This document shows, piece by piece, positions 1 to 9,174 of a DNA stretch of 64,000 nt. A model generated the notes under the pieces. The model was given only the letters and a program-made list of their open reading frames with translations, searched no databases and was not told the origin of the DNA. The stretch spans positions 117,504 through 181,503 of the forward strand of contig CALCBD010000039.1 of the NCBI GenBank assembly GCA_937897985.1, written 5' to 3'. Position numbers and translations under genes: made by a program. Numbering within the stretch: position 1 is the first letter of the stretch; the number at the start of each line of letters is the position of its first letter. The stretch comes from an uncultured Paludibacter sp. Its GTDB lineage: Bacteria > Bacteroidota > Bacteroidia > Bacteroidales > Paludibacteraceae.

Positions 1-810
1 TATTTACAATCAAATAGTAATCAGCGGATTGAACTGAACGGCACCTGGTCGCATTCGGATAAAATTGAACCGGCTGTAGCGCAATGGCAAAATTATTACA
101 ATACCAACAACGTAAATTACAATGCTATGATTGCACCGGTGATTCCTTACGGTATTCGTGGTTTTTTGTGGTATCAGGGTGAAAACAATGCAAGTCGTTT
201 CAGGCAATACGCAGAGTTGCAACCGATGCTTATTGACGATTGGCGTGTACGTTGGCAGCAGGGCTATTTGCCGTTTTTGTTTGTGCAGTTGGCCAACTAC
301 AAAGAACGTTCACCGCTGCCGGTCGAAAACGATGATTGGGCAGCTTTTCGCGATGCACAGACAAGCACGTTGCAACGTTCGCAAAATACTGCTATGGCTT
401 CTGCTATTGATATTGGCGATGGAAACGATATTCACCCGAAGAACAAACAGGAGGTTGGAAAACGCCTCTACCTTGCTGCCCGTGCAAAAGCCTACAACGA
501 AAACCTGATTTATTCAGGCCCTCAACTTAAATCAGTAAAAAGGGAAGGAAACGATCTGCGTATTTCGTTCGATTTTGCTCAAAACGGTTTAAAAACATCC
601 GGAAACAATGCTGTAAAAGGATTTGCCATTTGTGATAAATCCGGAAAATGGACATGGGCAAATGCAAAAATAGCCGGAAACGAAATAATCGTTGAAAATG
701 CAGCAACCGCTTCACGCGTTCAATATGCATGGCAGTCGAACCCCGATTGTAATTTGTATAATGCCGAAGGGCTACCTGCAGTGCCGTTTAACAGTGTTTG
801 TACACCATAA
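1..810 (+). CDS. Sialate O-acetylesterase-type SGNH esterase (5' end outside window)
   Basis: The reading frame is open from base 1, so only about the last 269 residues are present and the start lies to the left. Two SASA/DUF303-family blocks are visible: GFLWYQGENNA, the conserved block around Gln-Gly-Glu, and DIGDGNDIHPKNKQ, which carries the catalytic Asp and His of the SGNH fold (DxxH). The C-terminal part after about base 500 is a beta-rich accessory domain. Family members remove O-acetyl groups from sialic acid or from acetylated plant and microbial polysaccharides. Beside mannosidases and lyases, deacetylation of a side-chain sugar is the likely role. The true substrate cannot be told from the sequence. 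Confidence 0.88.
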   Translation, partial: YLQSNSNQRIELNGTWSHSDKIEPAVAQWQNYYNTNNVNYNAMIAPVIPYGIRGFLWYQGENNASRFRQYAELQPMLIDDWRVRWQQGYLPFLFVQLANYKERSPLPVENDDWAAFRDAQTSTLQRSQNTAMASAIDIGDGNDIHPKNKQEVGKRLYLAARAKAYNENLIYSGPQLKSVKREGNDLRISFDFAQNGLKTSGNNAVKGFAICDKSGKWTWANAKIAGNEIIVENAATASRVQYAWQSNPDCNLYNAEGLPAVPFNSVCTP

Positions 811-835
811 TTGTAGAATAGAAAGTTAAATCAGA

Positions 836-930
836 GAGAAAAGTGTAGTATATGTATTGATTATAGAGAAAATAGTGTATATTTGTGCATCAATTATTGG
901 GAGAAAAGTGTTAGTATATTGTTATAAAAC
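836..930 (+). repeat. Three imperfect direct repeats over the promoter of the first DUF4143 ATPase gene
   Basis: Three copies of a roughly 30-bp unit begin with GAGAAAA at 836, 866 and 901 (GAGAAAAGTGTAGTATAT, GAGAAAATAGTGTATATT, GAGAAAAGTGTTAGTATATT). The second copy contains a perfect -7 box, TATATTTG, at 878-885. The repeats therefore lie upstream of, across and downstream of the start of transcription, an arrangement expected for a repressor or autoregulatory site. No binding protein is known. Confidence 0.6.
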
Positions 931-940
931 TCAATAAAAA

Positions 941-2239
941 ATGTACAGAACGAGAATTAAAAGTTTAACAGACTGGAAGTTAAGAGCAAACAAAAAACCT
1001 CTTGTAATTTTAGGAGCACGTCAGGTGGGTAAAACATGGTTAATTCGTGAATTTGGTAAAACCGAATACCGCAAAATGGTTTATATCAATTTTGAAGACA
1101 ATGATGCTCCCAAAGATATTTTTCAATCAGATTTTAATATCGACCGAATTATTACGTTGTTAAATGCCTATTCGGGACTGAAAATTACTGCAGAAGACAC
1201 ACTTATTGTTTTCGACGAAATACAGACAGCTGCCCGAGGTATTACTGCTCTAAAGTATTTCTACGAAAAAGCACCTCAATATCAAATAATTGCAGCAGGC
1301 TCATTATTAGGTATAACCATACATCCCGAAGAATCTTTTCCTGTGGGAAAGGTTGAGTTTTTGACACTTCAACCGATGAATTTTATCGAGTTTTTATTAG
1401 CCAATGATGAAGTTTCGCTTGTTGAGCTGATTGAAAACAAAGAATGGGAATTGCTAAACACATTTAAATCAAAACTAATAAATTTTCTTCGGTACTATTT
1501 TTTTATTGGGGGAATGCCTGAAGCCGTATATCGTTTTTCACAAAACAGAGACTGGAATGAAGTTCGAAAAATACAACGTAATATTTTGAAATCGTACGAA
1601 AATGATTTTTCGAAACATGCACCTAAAGAAATATTACCTCGAATAAAAATGGTTTGGGAAAGCATTCCGGCACAATTAGCAAAAGAAAATAAAAAGTTTA
1701 TTTATGGGCTGATTAAAGAGGGAGCACGAGCTAAGGACTTTGAATTGGCTATTCAATGGTTGGTTGATGCCGGGTTATTACATAAAGTGTTTCATGTATC
1801 AAAACCTACTCTACCGCTTGCTGCTTATAAAGATTTATCAGCATTTAAATTGTACCACAACGATACCGGTTTACTCTGTGCAATGACAAATCTGAATGTA
1901 AAAACGATACTAAATGGTGATACTATTTTTAACGAATTCAAAGGAGCCCTGGCAGAACAATTTGTTTATCAGCAGCTTAATGAAAATGAAAATTTATCAA
2001 TTCATTATTTTACATTTAGCAACAGCAAATACGAAATCGATTTTATTATTCAAAATCAGGAAGATGAAATAATTCCCCTGGAAGTAAAGTCTGGAACTAA
2101 CCTTAAAGCACACAGTTTCAAACTTTTTTGTGAAAAATTTCAACCGGGAATAGCAGTTCGGACTTCATTAGCAAATTTTCAGAAAGAAAGTCAGTTTATA
2201 AATGTTCCCTTATATATTGTAGGGGAGTATTTTAAGTGA
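941..2239 (+). CDS. AAA_14/DUF4143 ATP-binding protein
   Basis: This 432-residue protein has a Walker A motif GARQVGKT near residues 25-32, a Walker B motif LIVFDEIQ near residues 88-95, and the C-terminal DUF4143 domain with GGMPEAVYRF and a nuclease-like IDFIIQ...PLEVKSG stretch. No signal peptide is visible, so it is cytoplasmic. Such ATPases are abundant and often duplicated in Bacteroidota and archaea, and their function is not established. The C-terminal E-I-D...E-V-K pattern resembles a PD-(D/E)xK fold; that is inference. It is monocistronic and has nothing obvious to do with the surrounding glycan genes. A second, divergent member lies at 37335-38567. Confidence 0.88.
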   Translation: MYRTRIKSLTDWKLRANKKPLVILGARQVGKTWLIREFGKTEYRKMVYINFEDNDAPKDIFQSDFNIDRIITLLNAYSGLKITAEDTLIVFDEIQTAARGITALKYFYEKAPQYQIIAAGSLLGITIHPEESFPVGKVEFLTLQPMNFIEFLLANDEVSLVELIENKEWELLNTFKSKLINFLRYYFFIGGMPEAVYRFSQNRDWNEVRKIQRNILKSYENDFSKHAPKEILPRIKMVWESIPAQLAKENKKFIYGLIKEGARAKDFELAIQWLVDAGLLHKVFHVSKPTLPLAAYKDLSAFKLYHNDTGLLCAMTNLNVKTILNGDTIFNEFKGALAEQFVYQQLNENENLSIHYFTFSNSKYEIDFIIQNQEDEIIPLEVKSGTNLKAHSFKLFCEKFQPGIAVRTSLANFQKESQFINVPLYIVGEYFK

Positions 2240-2310
2240 TTTTATTTATGTGTTTACAATTGATTTTTTATCCAATTTAGAAATTAAGTTCAATTCTTAA
2301 TTTCTTTCCC

Positions 2311-2373
2311 CAAAATAGTATTACAAACAAACAATATTTTGCGTTGAAAGTTAGTTGTATGTATTTATTTTTG
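2311..2373 (+). promoter_or_regulatory. Promoter with CAAAATA operator, lyase/mannosidase operon
   Basis: CAAAATAGTA starts at 2311 and a perfect -7 box TATTTTTG lies at 2366-2373, 55 bp downstream. A weaker copy, CAATATTTTG, begins at 2332, exactly 21 bp after the first and 34 bp before the -7 box. This matches the architecture found in front of other genes of the locus. Transcription would start near 2380, which supports an ATG start at 2398. Confidence 0.65.
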
Positions 2374-2397
2374 CAGTTGATTAATCTTAAAATCAGC

Positions 2398-4371
2398 ATG
2401 CAAAGAATTGTTATATTATTAGTCATTGGTACATTTGCTCTTTTTGTAAATGCCCAGACTCCGGCTCAAAAAGAGGCTGTTCGCCGGCAAAAAGAGCTAC
2501 TGAAATTTGAAACCGCAACTGCACAACAGGTGCAGCAACTTTTTCAGCAAAACGGATTACAAAACCAACATCCGCGTCAGTTTGCCACACAAGCAGATAT
2601 CGACCGCGTAAAAAGTCTGATTAAAAGCGGTGACCCGCTTATGTTGAAAGCCTGGGAGCAGATGAAAAAACTGGCAGATGAAAATTTGCAAAAACCATTC
2701 GTTACCGGCGAACTCGACGATGCCAAACTCCGTGTAAAAGGCACGCATGCGAATGCTGTTTTGCTGCCGCCTTTGGTGATTGCTTATTGGATTACCGGTG
2801 AAAACAACTATGCAAAGAGAGCTTTCGAAGTATTCGAAAATATGGCAGGCTGGGCTGACTGGGGGACGCTGATTGAACCACCTTACACCGACCGGCATTT
2901 TCTGGACACCGGTATTGCGGCTTTCGATGCTGCTCTTATTTACGATGGACTTTACAACTGGATGTCGCCCGAACAACGAAATTTTGTATTTGAAACCACA
3001 CAAAAATACCTCTTTATTCCCTCGCTGGCGCAATATAAAAACGAAGCCAAACGTACCTGGCAATGGAACAAAGCCAACAATAACTGGAACGGAATCTGTA
3101 ACGGAAACATTGCCGTAGCTGCATTATGTATGTACGAACGCAATCCGGAAACTATGGGCTGGCTCGTAGCCACTGCTGCCAACGACATGCAGATTTTCAT
3201 CCGCGAATTTGAACCCGACGGACAAAGTGAGGAAGGGTTAATGTATTGGGGTTACGGACTGATGTACACATTTCCGGCATTAGATTGTTTGCAACGCCAT
3301 TTGGGAACAACTTTCGGGTTGGCCGAAACGCCCGGCATGCGGAAAACAGGATATTTTCCTGTATATACAACCGGAACTGTAACTTCCATCAATATCGGCG
3401 ACGACCCGCTGAAAACCGATAAAGCGAAAACCTTTTTCTGGCCGGCAAAGCATTTGCAGGACCCAGTACTGGCCAAACTGCAATACGATATGGTAATGGA
3501 GCAAAACGGCGATTTGCCCTGGTTCGATTTTTTTTATTACGATCCGGAATTAGTAAAAAAAGGAAACAACATCACTGTACAGCCCGACAACTCGGTTTAC
3601 GGACTGGAATTGTATTCAATGCGCGAAAACTGGTCAGATCCGAATGCACTTTATGTATCAGTGCATGGTGGCTACAATTCAGCCAGCCACGGACATTTAG
3701 ATGCGGGCTCTTTTTATATTCAGGCTCTGGGTGAAGTCTGGGCGTACGGCAATCTGGGTCGCGACGATTATACTTTCCCCGGTTATTTTTCGAAAAAAAC
3801 ATACCCTGAATACTCAGATTCGGTATATGCGCAAAAAGAAGCCGGACGATGGCATTTTTACCGCCTGCGTACCGAAGGAAAAAACTGTCTGGTTTTCAAT
3901 CCATCCACCCGACCCGAACAGGACGAAAAAGGCACAGCATCGGTTATAAGCCAAAAATCAACGCCTGCCCTGAGCAACTACGTTTTCGACCTGAGCGATG
4001 TGTATAAACGCGATGTAAACAGTTATGAAAGAGCAGTAGAACTCAACCGAAAAAGGAAATTGATTGCGGTTAAAGATGATTTTATTGCAAAAACACCTTC
4101 TACAGTATGGTGGAGCATGCATACCAAAGCGGAGATACAGGTTTCGAAGAATGGTAAAAGTGCGGTACTGTTGCAAAACGGAAAGAAAATGAAAATGCGT
4201 GTTTGCGGAGTAAAAAATGCCCGTTTTCAGGTATTGCCGGCTACGAATTTGCCGGGCGAAACATTTCCATTGACAAAAAACTCTGAAAACACCGGCTTTC
4301 GGAAAATAGCTGTAAAACTCGAAAACGTGACAAAAGCAGGTTTAAAAGTTGAGTTTTCGTTTCCGAAATAA
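2398..4371 (+). CDS. Secreted heparinase II/III-like polysaccharide lyase
   Basis: This 657-residue protein starts MQRIVILLVIGTFALFVNAQ, a clear Sec signal peptide. The frame is open further upstream from a TTG at 2344, but that codon lies before the predicted transcription start. Residues about 60-380 form an alpha/alpha toroid with the YTDRHFLDTG and NNNWNGICNG blocks. Residues about 400-560 match the heparinase II/III C-terminal beta domain, with SHGHLDAGSF at about 430-439 (H431, H433). Family members cleave uronic-acid glycosidic bonds by beta-elimination. The exact PL family and substrate cannot be fixed by eye. It is probably periplasmic, since no lipobox or T9SS tail is seen. It is a close paralogue of the N-terminal part of the protein at 23883, and it probably shares a transcript with the GH2 gene 44 bp downstream. 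Confidence 0.85.
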   Translation: MQRIVILLVIGTFALFVNAQTPAQKEAVRRQKELLKFETATAQQVQQLFQQNGLQNQHPRQFATQADIDRVKSLIKSGDPLMLKAWEQMKKLADENLQKPFVTGELDDAKLRVKGTHANAVLLPPLVIAYWITGENNYAKRAFEVFENMAGWADWGTLIEPPYTDRHFLDTGIAAFDAALIYDGLYNWMSPEQRNFVFETTQKYLFIPSLAQYKNEAKRTWQWNKANNNWNGICNGNIAVAALCMYERNPETMGWLVATAANDMQIFIREFEPDGQSEEGLMYWGYGLMYTFPALDCLQRHLGTTFGLAETPGMRKTGYFPVYTTGTVTSINIGDDPLKTDKAKTFFWPAKHLQDPVLAKLQYDMVMEQNGDLPWFDFFYYDPELVKKGNNITVQPDNSVYGLELYSMRENWSDPNALYVSVHGGYNSASHGHLDAGSFYIQALGEVWAYGNLGRDDYTFPGYFSKKTYPEYSDSVYAQKEAGRWHFYRLRTEGKNCLVFNPSTRPEQDEKGTASVISQKSTPALSNYVFDLSDVYKRDVNSYERAVELNRKRKLIAVKDDFIAKTPSTVWWSMHTKAEIQVSKNGKSAVLLQNGKKMKMRVCGVKNARFQVLPATNLPGETFPLTKNSENTGFRKIAVKLENVTKAGLKVEFSFPK

Positions 4372-4415
4372 CTATCTCTGAGAAAAGTTGAAATTCAAGC
4401 AAAATAAAAATCTCT

Positions 4416-6980
4416 ATGAATTACAAAATGACAATTCTGGCTGTTTTGTGCGTGTTCAACACATTTGCACAAAACCGTATTATAAAGCTAACCGACAACT
4501 GGCAAATGCGCGAAACCACTTCCGAAAAATGGCTGCCGGCTGTTGTGCCCGGTTGTGTACACAGCGATTTGGAACGCAACAAACTCATTGCCGACCCTTA
4601 TTTTCGTACCAACGAAAAGGATTTACAGTGGATTGATAAAAAAGACTGGGAGTATAAAACTGTTTTTCAGATGACCGACAAAACGCTGAATGCAGCCAAT
4701 ATTGAACTCGTTTTTAAAGGGTTGGATACGTATGCAGGTGTTTTTGTGAACGATCATAAAGTGCTCGAATCCGATAATATGTTCCGGGAATGGATAGTTG
4801 ATGTAAAACCCTATCTGAGAAAAGGAGAAAATGTATTGCGGATATATTTTTATTCCCCTGTCAATAAGGGTTTGCAATTGCTTAAAGCCAACGGTTTTAC
4901 ACTCCACGCAGCCAACGATCAGGCTGTAAACGGTGGGTTAGCCAGGACTGAATTGGTTAGTCCGTTTATTCGTAAGGCGCCTTACCATTTCGGTTGGGAC
5001 TGGGGGCCGCGTTTTGTGACTTCAGGTATCTGGCAACCTGTGTATCTGCTTTGTTGGGATAAGGTTAAGATGAATGTTTTTTATGTGGAGCAAAAATCGT
5101 TAACCGATGAGCTTGCCACATTGAACGGAAAAGCAGAAATACAGTCGGCAATTTCGGGAAAAGCAAAACTGGCTGTTTTTGTAAACAGTCGGCCGGTACG
5201 CCTTCAGAACATCTCTCTTTCGGCAGGACTGAATTCTTTTCAGATTCCGTTTGAGATTGAAAAGCCTGAACGTTGGTGGACAAACGGACTGGGAAAAGCC
5301 ACACTTTACAATGTTACGGCAAAAATAATTGCTGACGGTAGCGAAGATAGTCTGAAACATGCAATCGGATTGCGCACACTGAAACTTATTCAGAAGCCGG
5401 ATAGTGCAGGTCACAGTTTTTATTTTGAGTTGAATGGTGTTCCCGTTTTTGCCAAAGGCGAAAATCATATTCCCAATGATATGTTTCTGGATAAAGTAAC
5501 CAGCGATGTGTATGATTGGGAGATTGAAACTGCCGTAAAATCCAATTTAAACATGCTGCGTGTATGGGGCGGTGGCATTTACGAAAACGATTATTTCTAC
5601 GAACTGTGCGACCGTAACGGCATACTTGTGTGGCAGGATTTTATGTTTGCCTGCTCCATGTATCCCGGCAACGAATGGTTCCTGAATTCCATTTCAAAAG
5701 AAACGGAATATCAGGTGAAACGACTCCGGAATCATCCATCCATTGCGCTCTGGTGTGGAAATAACGAAATAGATGTGGCATGGCAGAACTTCAACCCGAA
5801 TGGTGACTGGGGATGGAAAAAAGCATACACTGCAACTCAGAGAAATCAGGTTTGGCAGGCCTACGATACTATTTTTAATCACATTCTGCCTGCTAAAGTA
5901 ACTGCACTTTCGGGCAATACAGCCTATTGGCAATCGTCGCCGGCAAGCATTGTTGCCCGGCAGCACGCCAACGACAAAAACCCCGACGGTGATGTGCATT
6001 ACTGGGGTGTTTGGTGGGGTAAACATCCGTTCGAAAAATATGCTGAAAATATCGGACGGTTTATGAGTGAATACGGCTTTCAGTCGTTTCCCGAACTCGA
6101 ATCTGTACGAAAGTATGCACTCCCCGAAGACTACGATATCGAATCGGAGGTTATGCGTCACCATCAGCGGAGTAGTATAGGCAATGTTACGATTAAGGAA
6201 TATATGGATATGTATTACCGAAAACCGCTCAGCTTCGAAAAGTTTTTATACGTTGGTCAGGTTTTACAGGCTTATGGAATCCGGTATGCCATCGAAGCAC
6301 ACCGTAGGGCCATGCCATACAATATGGGTTCGCTGGTATGGCAAATCAACGATTGCTGGCCGGTGGCATCGTGGTCGGGCTGCGATTATTACAAACGCTG
6401 GAAAGCACTGCAGTATGAAATTAAACGAAGTTTTGAACCTGTAATCATCTCTGCTTTTGAAGAAAACGGAAAAACATCCGTTACCATTATTTCCGATAAG
6501 CAAAAACCTATTCAGGGCACGCTCGATATGGAATTATACGACTTTGGCGGAAAACTGCTGAAATCGCATTCAATCCCTGTAGATGTGGTCTCCAATGCGC
6601 CAACGAAGGTTTTCGAAACACAAACAAACACGCTGACCGATAATGTGGAAAGTACTTATGCTTTAATCCGGTTGAACAGCAATGGTAAAGAAATTGCCCG
6701 TAAAGTACATTATTTTACCCGGCCCAAAAATCTGTCACTTCAGAAACCAACTATCCAATCGGATATAGTGAAAGAAAAAGACAAATGGATAATCACGCTA
6801 AAAACGAATGTATTGGCAAAAGATGTGTACCTGAATTTTGAGGGCGACGAAGGCTTCTTCGATGATAATTACTTTGATCTTTTACCCGGCGAAACCAAAA
6901 CATTGATTTACAGACTAAAACAAGGGAATAATCCTGCGAAAGCATTAAGCGTACTGTCGTTGTGGGATTCATATAACTGA
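4416..6980 (+). CDS. GH2 beta-mannosidase (periplasmic)
   Basis: This 854-residue protein begins with a signal peptide (MNYKMTILAVLCVFNTFAQ). The order is jelly-roll sugar-binding domain, immunoglobulin-like domain, TIM barrel, then C-terminal beta domains. The acid/base is E451 in WCGNNEID and the nucleophile is E552 in MSEYGFQSFPE, both typical of GH2 beta-mannosidases. NWGWDWGPR-like GWDWGPRFVTSG near residues 194-205 is another mannosidase signature. The enzyme would release beta-linked mannose from the non-reducing end of imported oligosaccharides. It lies 44 bp after the lyase gene. Length is normal for the family, and beta-mannosidase is the most probable GH2 specificity. Confidence 0.92.
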   Translation: MNYKMTILAVLCVFNTFAQNRIIKLTDNWQMRETTSEKWLPAVVPGCVHSDLERNKLIADPYFRTNEKDLQWIDKKDWEYKTVFQMTDKTLNAANIELVFKGLDTYAGVFVNDHKVLESDNMFREWIVDVKPYLRKGENVLRIYFYSPVNKGLQLLKANGFTLHAANDQAVNGGLARTELVSPFIRKAPYHFGWDWGPRFVTSGIWQPVYLLCWDKVKMNVFYVEQKSLTDELATLNGKAEIQSAISGKAKLAVFVNSRPVRLQNISLSAGLNSFQIPFEIEKPERWWTNGLGKATLYNVTAKIIADGSEDSLKHAIGLRTLKLIQKPDSAGHSFYFELNGVPVFAKGENHIPNDMFLDKVTSDVYDWEIETAVKSNLNMLRVWGGGIYENDYFYELCDRNGILVWQDFMFACSMYPGNEWFLNSISKETEYQVKRLRNHPSIALWCGNNEIDVAWQNFNPNGDWGWKKAYTATQRNQVWQAYDTIFNHILPAKVTALSGNTAYWQSSPASIVARQHANDKNPDGDVHYWGVWWGKHPFEKYAENIGRFMSEYGFQSFPELESVRKYALPEDYDIESEVMRHHQRSSIGNVTIKEYMDMYYRKPLSFEKFLYVGQVLQAYGIRYAIEAHRRAMPYNMGSLVWQINDCWPVASWSGCDYYKRWKALQYEIKRSFEPVIISAFEENGKTSVTIISDKQKPIQGTLDMELYDFGGKLLKSHSIPVDVVSNAPTKVFETQTNTLTDNVESTYALIRLNSNGKEIARKVHYFTRPKNLSLQKPTIQSDIVKEKDKWIITLKTNVLAKDVYLNFEGDEGFFDDNYFDLLPGETKTLIYRLKQGNNPAKALSVLSLWDSYN

Positions 6981-7013
6981 GCGTTTTAGTTTACAAATTC
7001 CATATCATTCTCG

Positions 7014-7054
7014 CAAAATAGTATAATTCAGGTATTTTTTTCTGTATACCTTTG
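7014..7054 (+). promoter_or_regulatory. Promoter with CAAAATA operator, second GH2 operon
   Basis: CAAAATAGTATA begins at 7014 and a -7 box TACCTTTG lies at 7047-7054, 33 bp downstream, within one base of the spacing seen at 30672 and 41003. The 5' leader would be about 155 nt and contains a GC-rich palindrome at 7172-7193. Confidence 0.6.
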
Positions 7055-7171
7055 CACTCAGATGTATACTTCGAAAAAATCAACATGAAACGTCCATGAC
7101 CCAATTTAAATTTAGGACACACAAGGGGAATGATTATAAAATAAACAAAAACTCAATGCGCCAGACATATT

Positions 7172-7193
7172 CCCCCTTCAGGGGCTAAGGGGG
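7172..7193. repeat. GC-rich extragenic palindrome
   Basis: CCCCCTT at 7172-7178 pairs with AAGGGGG at 7187-7193 around a short loop. It stands out in an AT-rich leader and looks like a dispersed REP-type element. It could form a hairpin in the leader of the GH2 mRNA. Confidence 0.45.
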
Positions 7194-7216
7194 CAGATAT
7201 ATCAATTATAATCAAC

Positions 7217-9172
7217 ATGAAAACAATCAATCTATCGTCGCTGAACTGGGAGTTGGTGGGTACAAAACCCCACTACTGGCGCTTATGGGAACAGATGAAC
7301 GAAATGCGCATCAAACATCCCGAAAACGCGCCTGTACCTGCAAATGTGCCGGGTTCGGTACAACAATCGTTACTCGATGCCGGTATTATTCCCGACTGGA
7401 ACATTGGAACAAATTACCGCGATATTGAATGGATAGAGAACCGTCACTGGATTTATTTTGCTGATATACCTGATACTTATTTTCAGGTTGGGAGTACTAC
7501 CATATTGCATTGCAAAGGTCTGGATGGCGATGGTGAGGTTTGGCTGAACGGACAAAAAGCCGGTGAATTCAACAACACACATCTCGATTATCGTTTTGAT
7601 CTGACATCATTTCTTAAAACATCCGGCAATCGGCTGGCTTTGGTATTTTTCTGCCCCGAACGTTATCAGGGACAGGTGTACTGGACCTCAAAAACAAAGA
7701 TAAACAAACCGCGTTTTTATTACAACTGGGACTGGTGTCCGCGCATTATTCAGACAGGAATTTTCGACGATATCTGTCTCGAAATCATTGATGCTATTCT
7801 AATTGAAGAACTCTACAGCTATACCGATGTGGACATTGAGTCAAAAACCGGAAAGTTACAGCTAAAGGCAGTTTCTTCAGCAGAAATTGCAAACGAGACA
7901 ATTAAAATTTGTTTGAAAGGTACAGACGATGTTTGTATATTTAATAAAACATTTCCTGCCAAAAATTTTAGTAAAGGTGTTGAAATTGAAATCCCAAATG
8001 TATTGCTTTGGGAGCCTAATGGTATTGGCAATCAGCCACTTTACACGCTCGACTGCACTTTGGTCTCCAGCCAAAACTCAGAATTACAAATCATTACACG
8101 AAAAATTGGATTTCGCTCCGTTAACTGGCTGCCTTGTAAAAATGCTCATCCAAAAGCCGACCCGTGGATACTGAATATAAACGGGAATAACATTTTTATG
8201 CAGGGCGTCAACTGGACACCAATTCGCACCATGTTTGCTGATGTAACACGTGAAATGTATCGGGAGTGGTTATTGAAATACAAAAATATGGGTGCCAATA
8301 TACTACGTGTTTGGGGTGGTGCCACGCTCGAAAAAGCCTGTTTTTATGAACTTTGTGATGAAATGGGGTTAATGATTTGGCAGGAATTTCCGATTTCGTC
8401 ATCGGGCATTTGCAATACACCACCGGAAGATACTGAAAGTGTGGAACTTATGGCTCAGATTGTTGAAAGTTATATTCGACGACGTCATTATCATGCTTCG
8501 CTCATAGCATGGAGCGGAGGAAATGAGCTTTACAATAAGGAAAACACACAACCGCTTGATTTTTCGCACCCGCTGTTGGCAAAAGCCAAAGAAGTGTGTG
8601 AAAAGTTGGATTTGCATCATCGCATTATGCCCACATCGCCTTCGGGACCGACTATCTATTACAATCCCGAATTGAATGGAAAAGGCATTCAGTGGGATGT
8701 GCACGGACCCTGGTGGTTGCCTTTTGAGCCTACAGATAGTGAATTATCGAATATCCGGACATACTGGGAAAGTTCCGATGCACTTTTTCATTCCGAAGCA
8801 GGAGTACCCGGAGCTTCATCGGTTGAATTAATTGAGAAATATCGTGGAAATTATGCGGTTTTACCTGTTTCAGTTGATAATCCAATTTGGGGACAATTTT
8901 CATGGTGGATAGAGGCTGACAAATTTGAATTAGAAAAAAACCGGCAGCCGGAAACACTCGACGAATATGTTGCGTGGCAGCAAGACCGCCAAACAAAAGG
9001 GCTCGTCATAGCCATTGAAGCAGCCAAAAACCGTTTTCCGGCCTGTGGCGGTTTTATTATCTGGATGGGGCACGATTGTTTTCCCTGTCCGGCAAATACC
9101 TCTGTTTTCGATTATGAGGGCAATGCAAAACCTGTAGTAACCGATATTGAAAGAATCTGGAAAAGTAAGTGA
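7217..9172 (+). CDS. GH2 beta-mannosidase-like enzyme without signal peptide
   Basis: This 651-residue GH2 enzyme starts MKTINLSSLNWELVG with no signal peptide or lipobox, unlike the GH2 at 4416. The mannosidase block YNWDWCPRIIQTGIFD, the acid/base E437 in WSGGNELYNK and the likely nucleophile E527 in FHSEAGVPGAS are present. It is about 200 residues shorter than the first copy and lacks the C-terminal beta domains. A cytoplasmic exo-beta-mannosidase acting on transported oligosaccharides is the simplest reading. Its stop codon abuts the start of the next gene, so translation is probably coupled. It heads an operon of three coding units (7217-11840). Confidence 0.85.
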   Translation: MKTINLSSLNWELVGTKPHYWRLWEQMNEMRIKHPENAPVPANVPGSVQQSLLDAGIIPDWNIGTNYRDIEWIENRHWIYFADIPDTYFQVGSTTILHCKGLDGDGEVWLNGQKAGEFNNTHLDYRFDLTSFLKTSGNRLALVFFCPERYQGQVYWTSKTKINKPRFYYNWDWCPRIIQTGIFDDICLEIIDAILIEELYSYTDVDIESKTGKLQLKAVSSAEIANETIKICLKGTDDVCIFNKTFPAKNFSKGVEIEIPNVLLWEPNGIGNQPLYTLDCTLVSSQNSELQIITRKIGFRSVNWLPCKNAHPKADPWILNINGNNIFMQGVNWTPIRTMFADVTREMYREWLLKYKNMGANILRVWGGATLEKACFYELCDEMGLMIWQEFPISSSGICNTPPEDTESVELMAQIVESYIRRRHYHASLIAWSGGNELYNKENTQPLDFSHPLLAKAKEVCEKLDLHHRIMPTSPSGPTIYYNPELNGKGIQWDVHGPWWLPFEPTDSELSNIRTYWESSDALFHSEAGVPGASSVELIEKYRGNYAVLPVSVDNPIWGQFSWWIEADKFELEKNRQPETLDEYVAWQQDRQTKGLVIAIEAAKNRFPACGGFIIWMGHDCFPCPANTSVFDYEGNAKPVVTDIERIWKSK

Positions 9173-9174
9173 TG

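Noticed and set aside
2344..2397. N-terminal extension of the lyase from TTG 2344
   Set aside because: It lies upstream of the predicted transcription start, and the signal peptide begins at the ATG at 2398.
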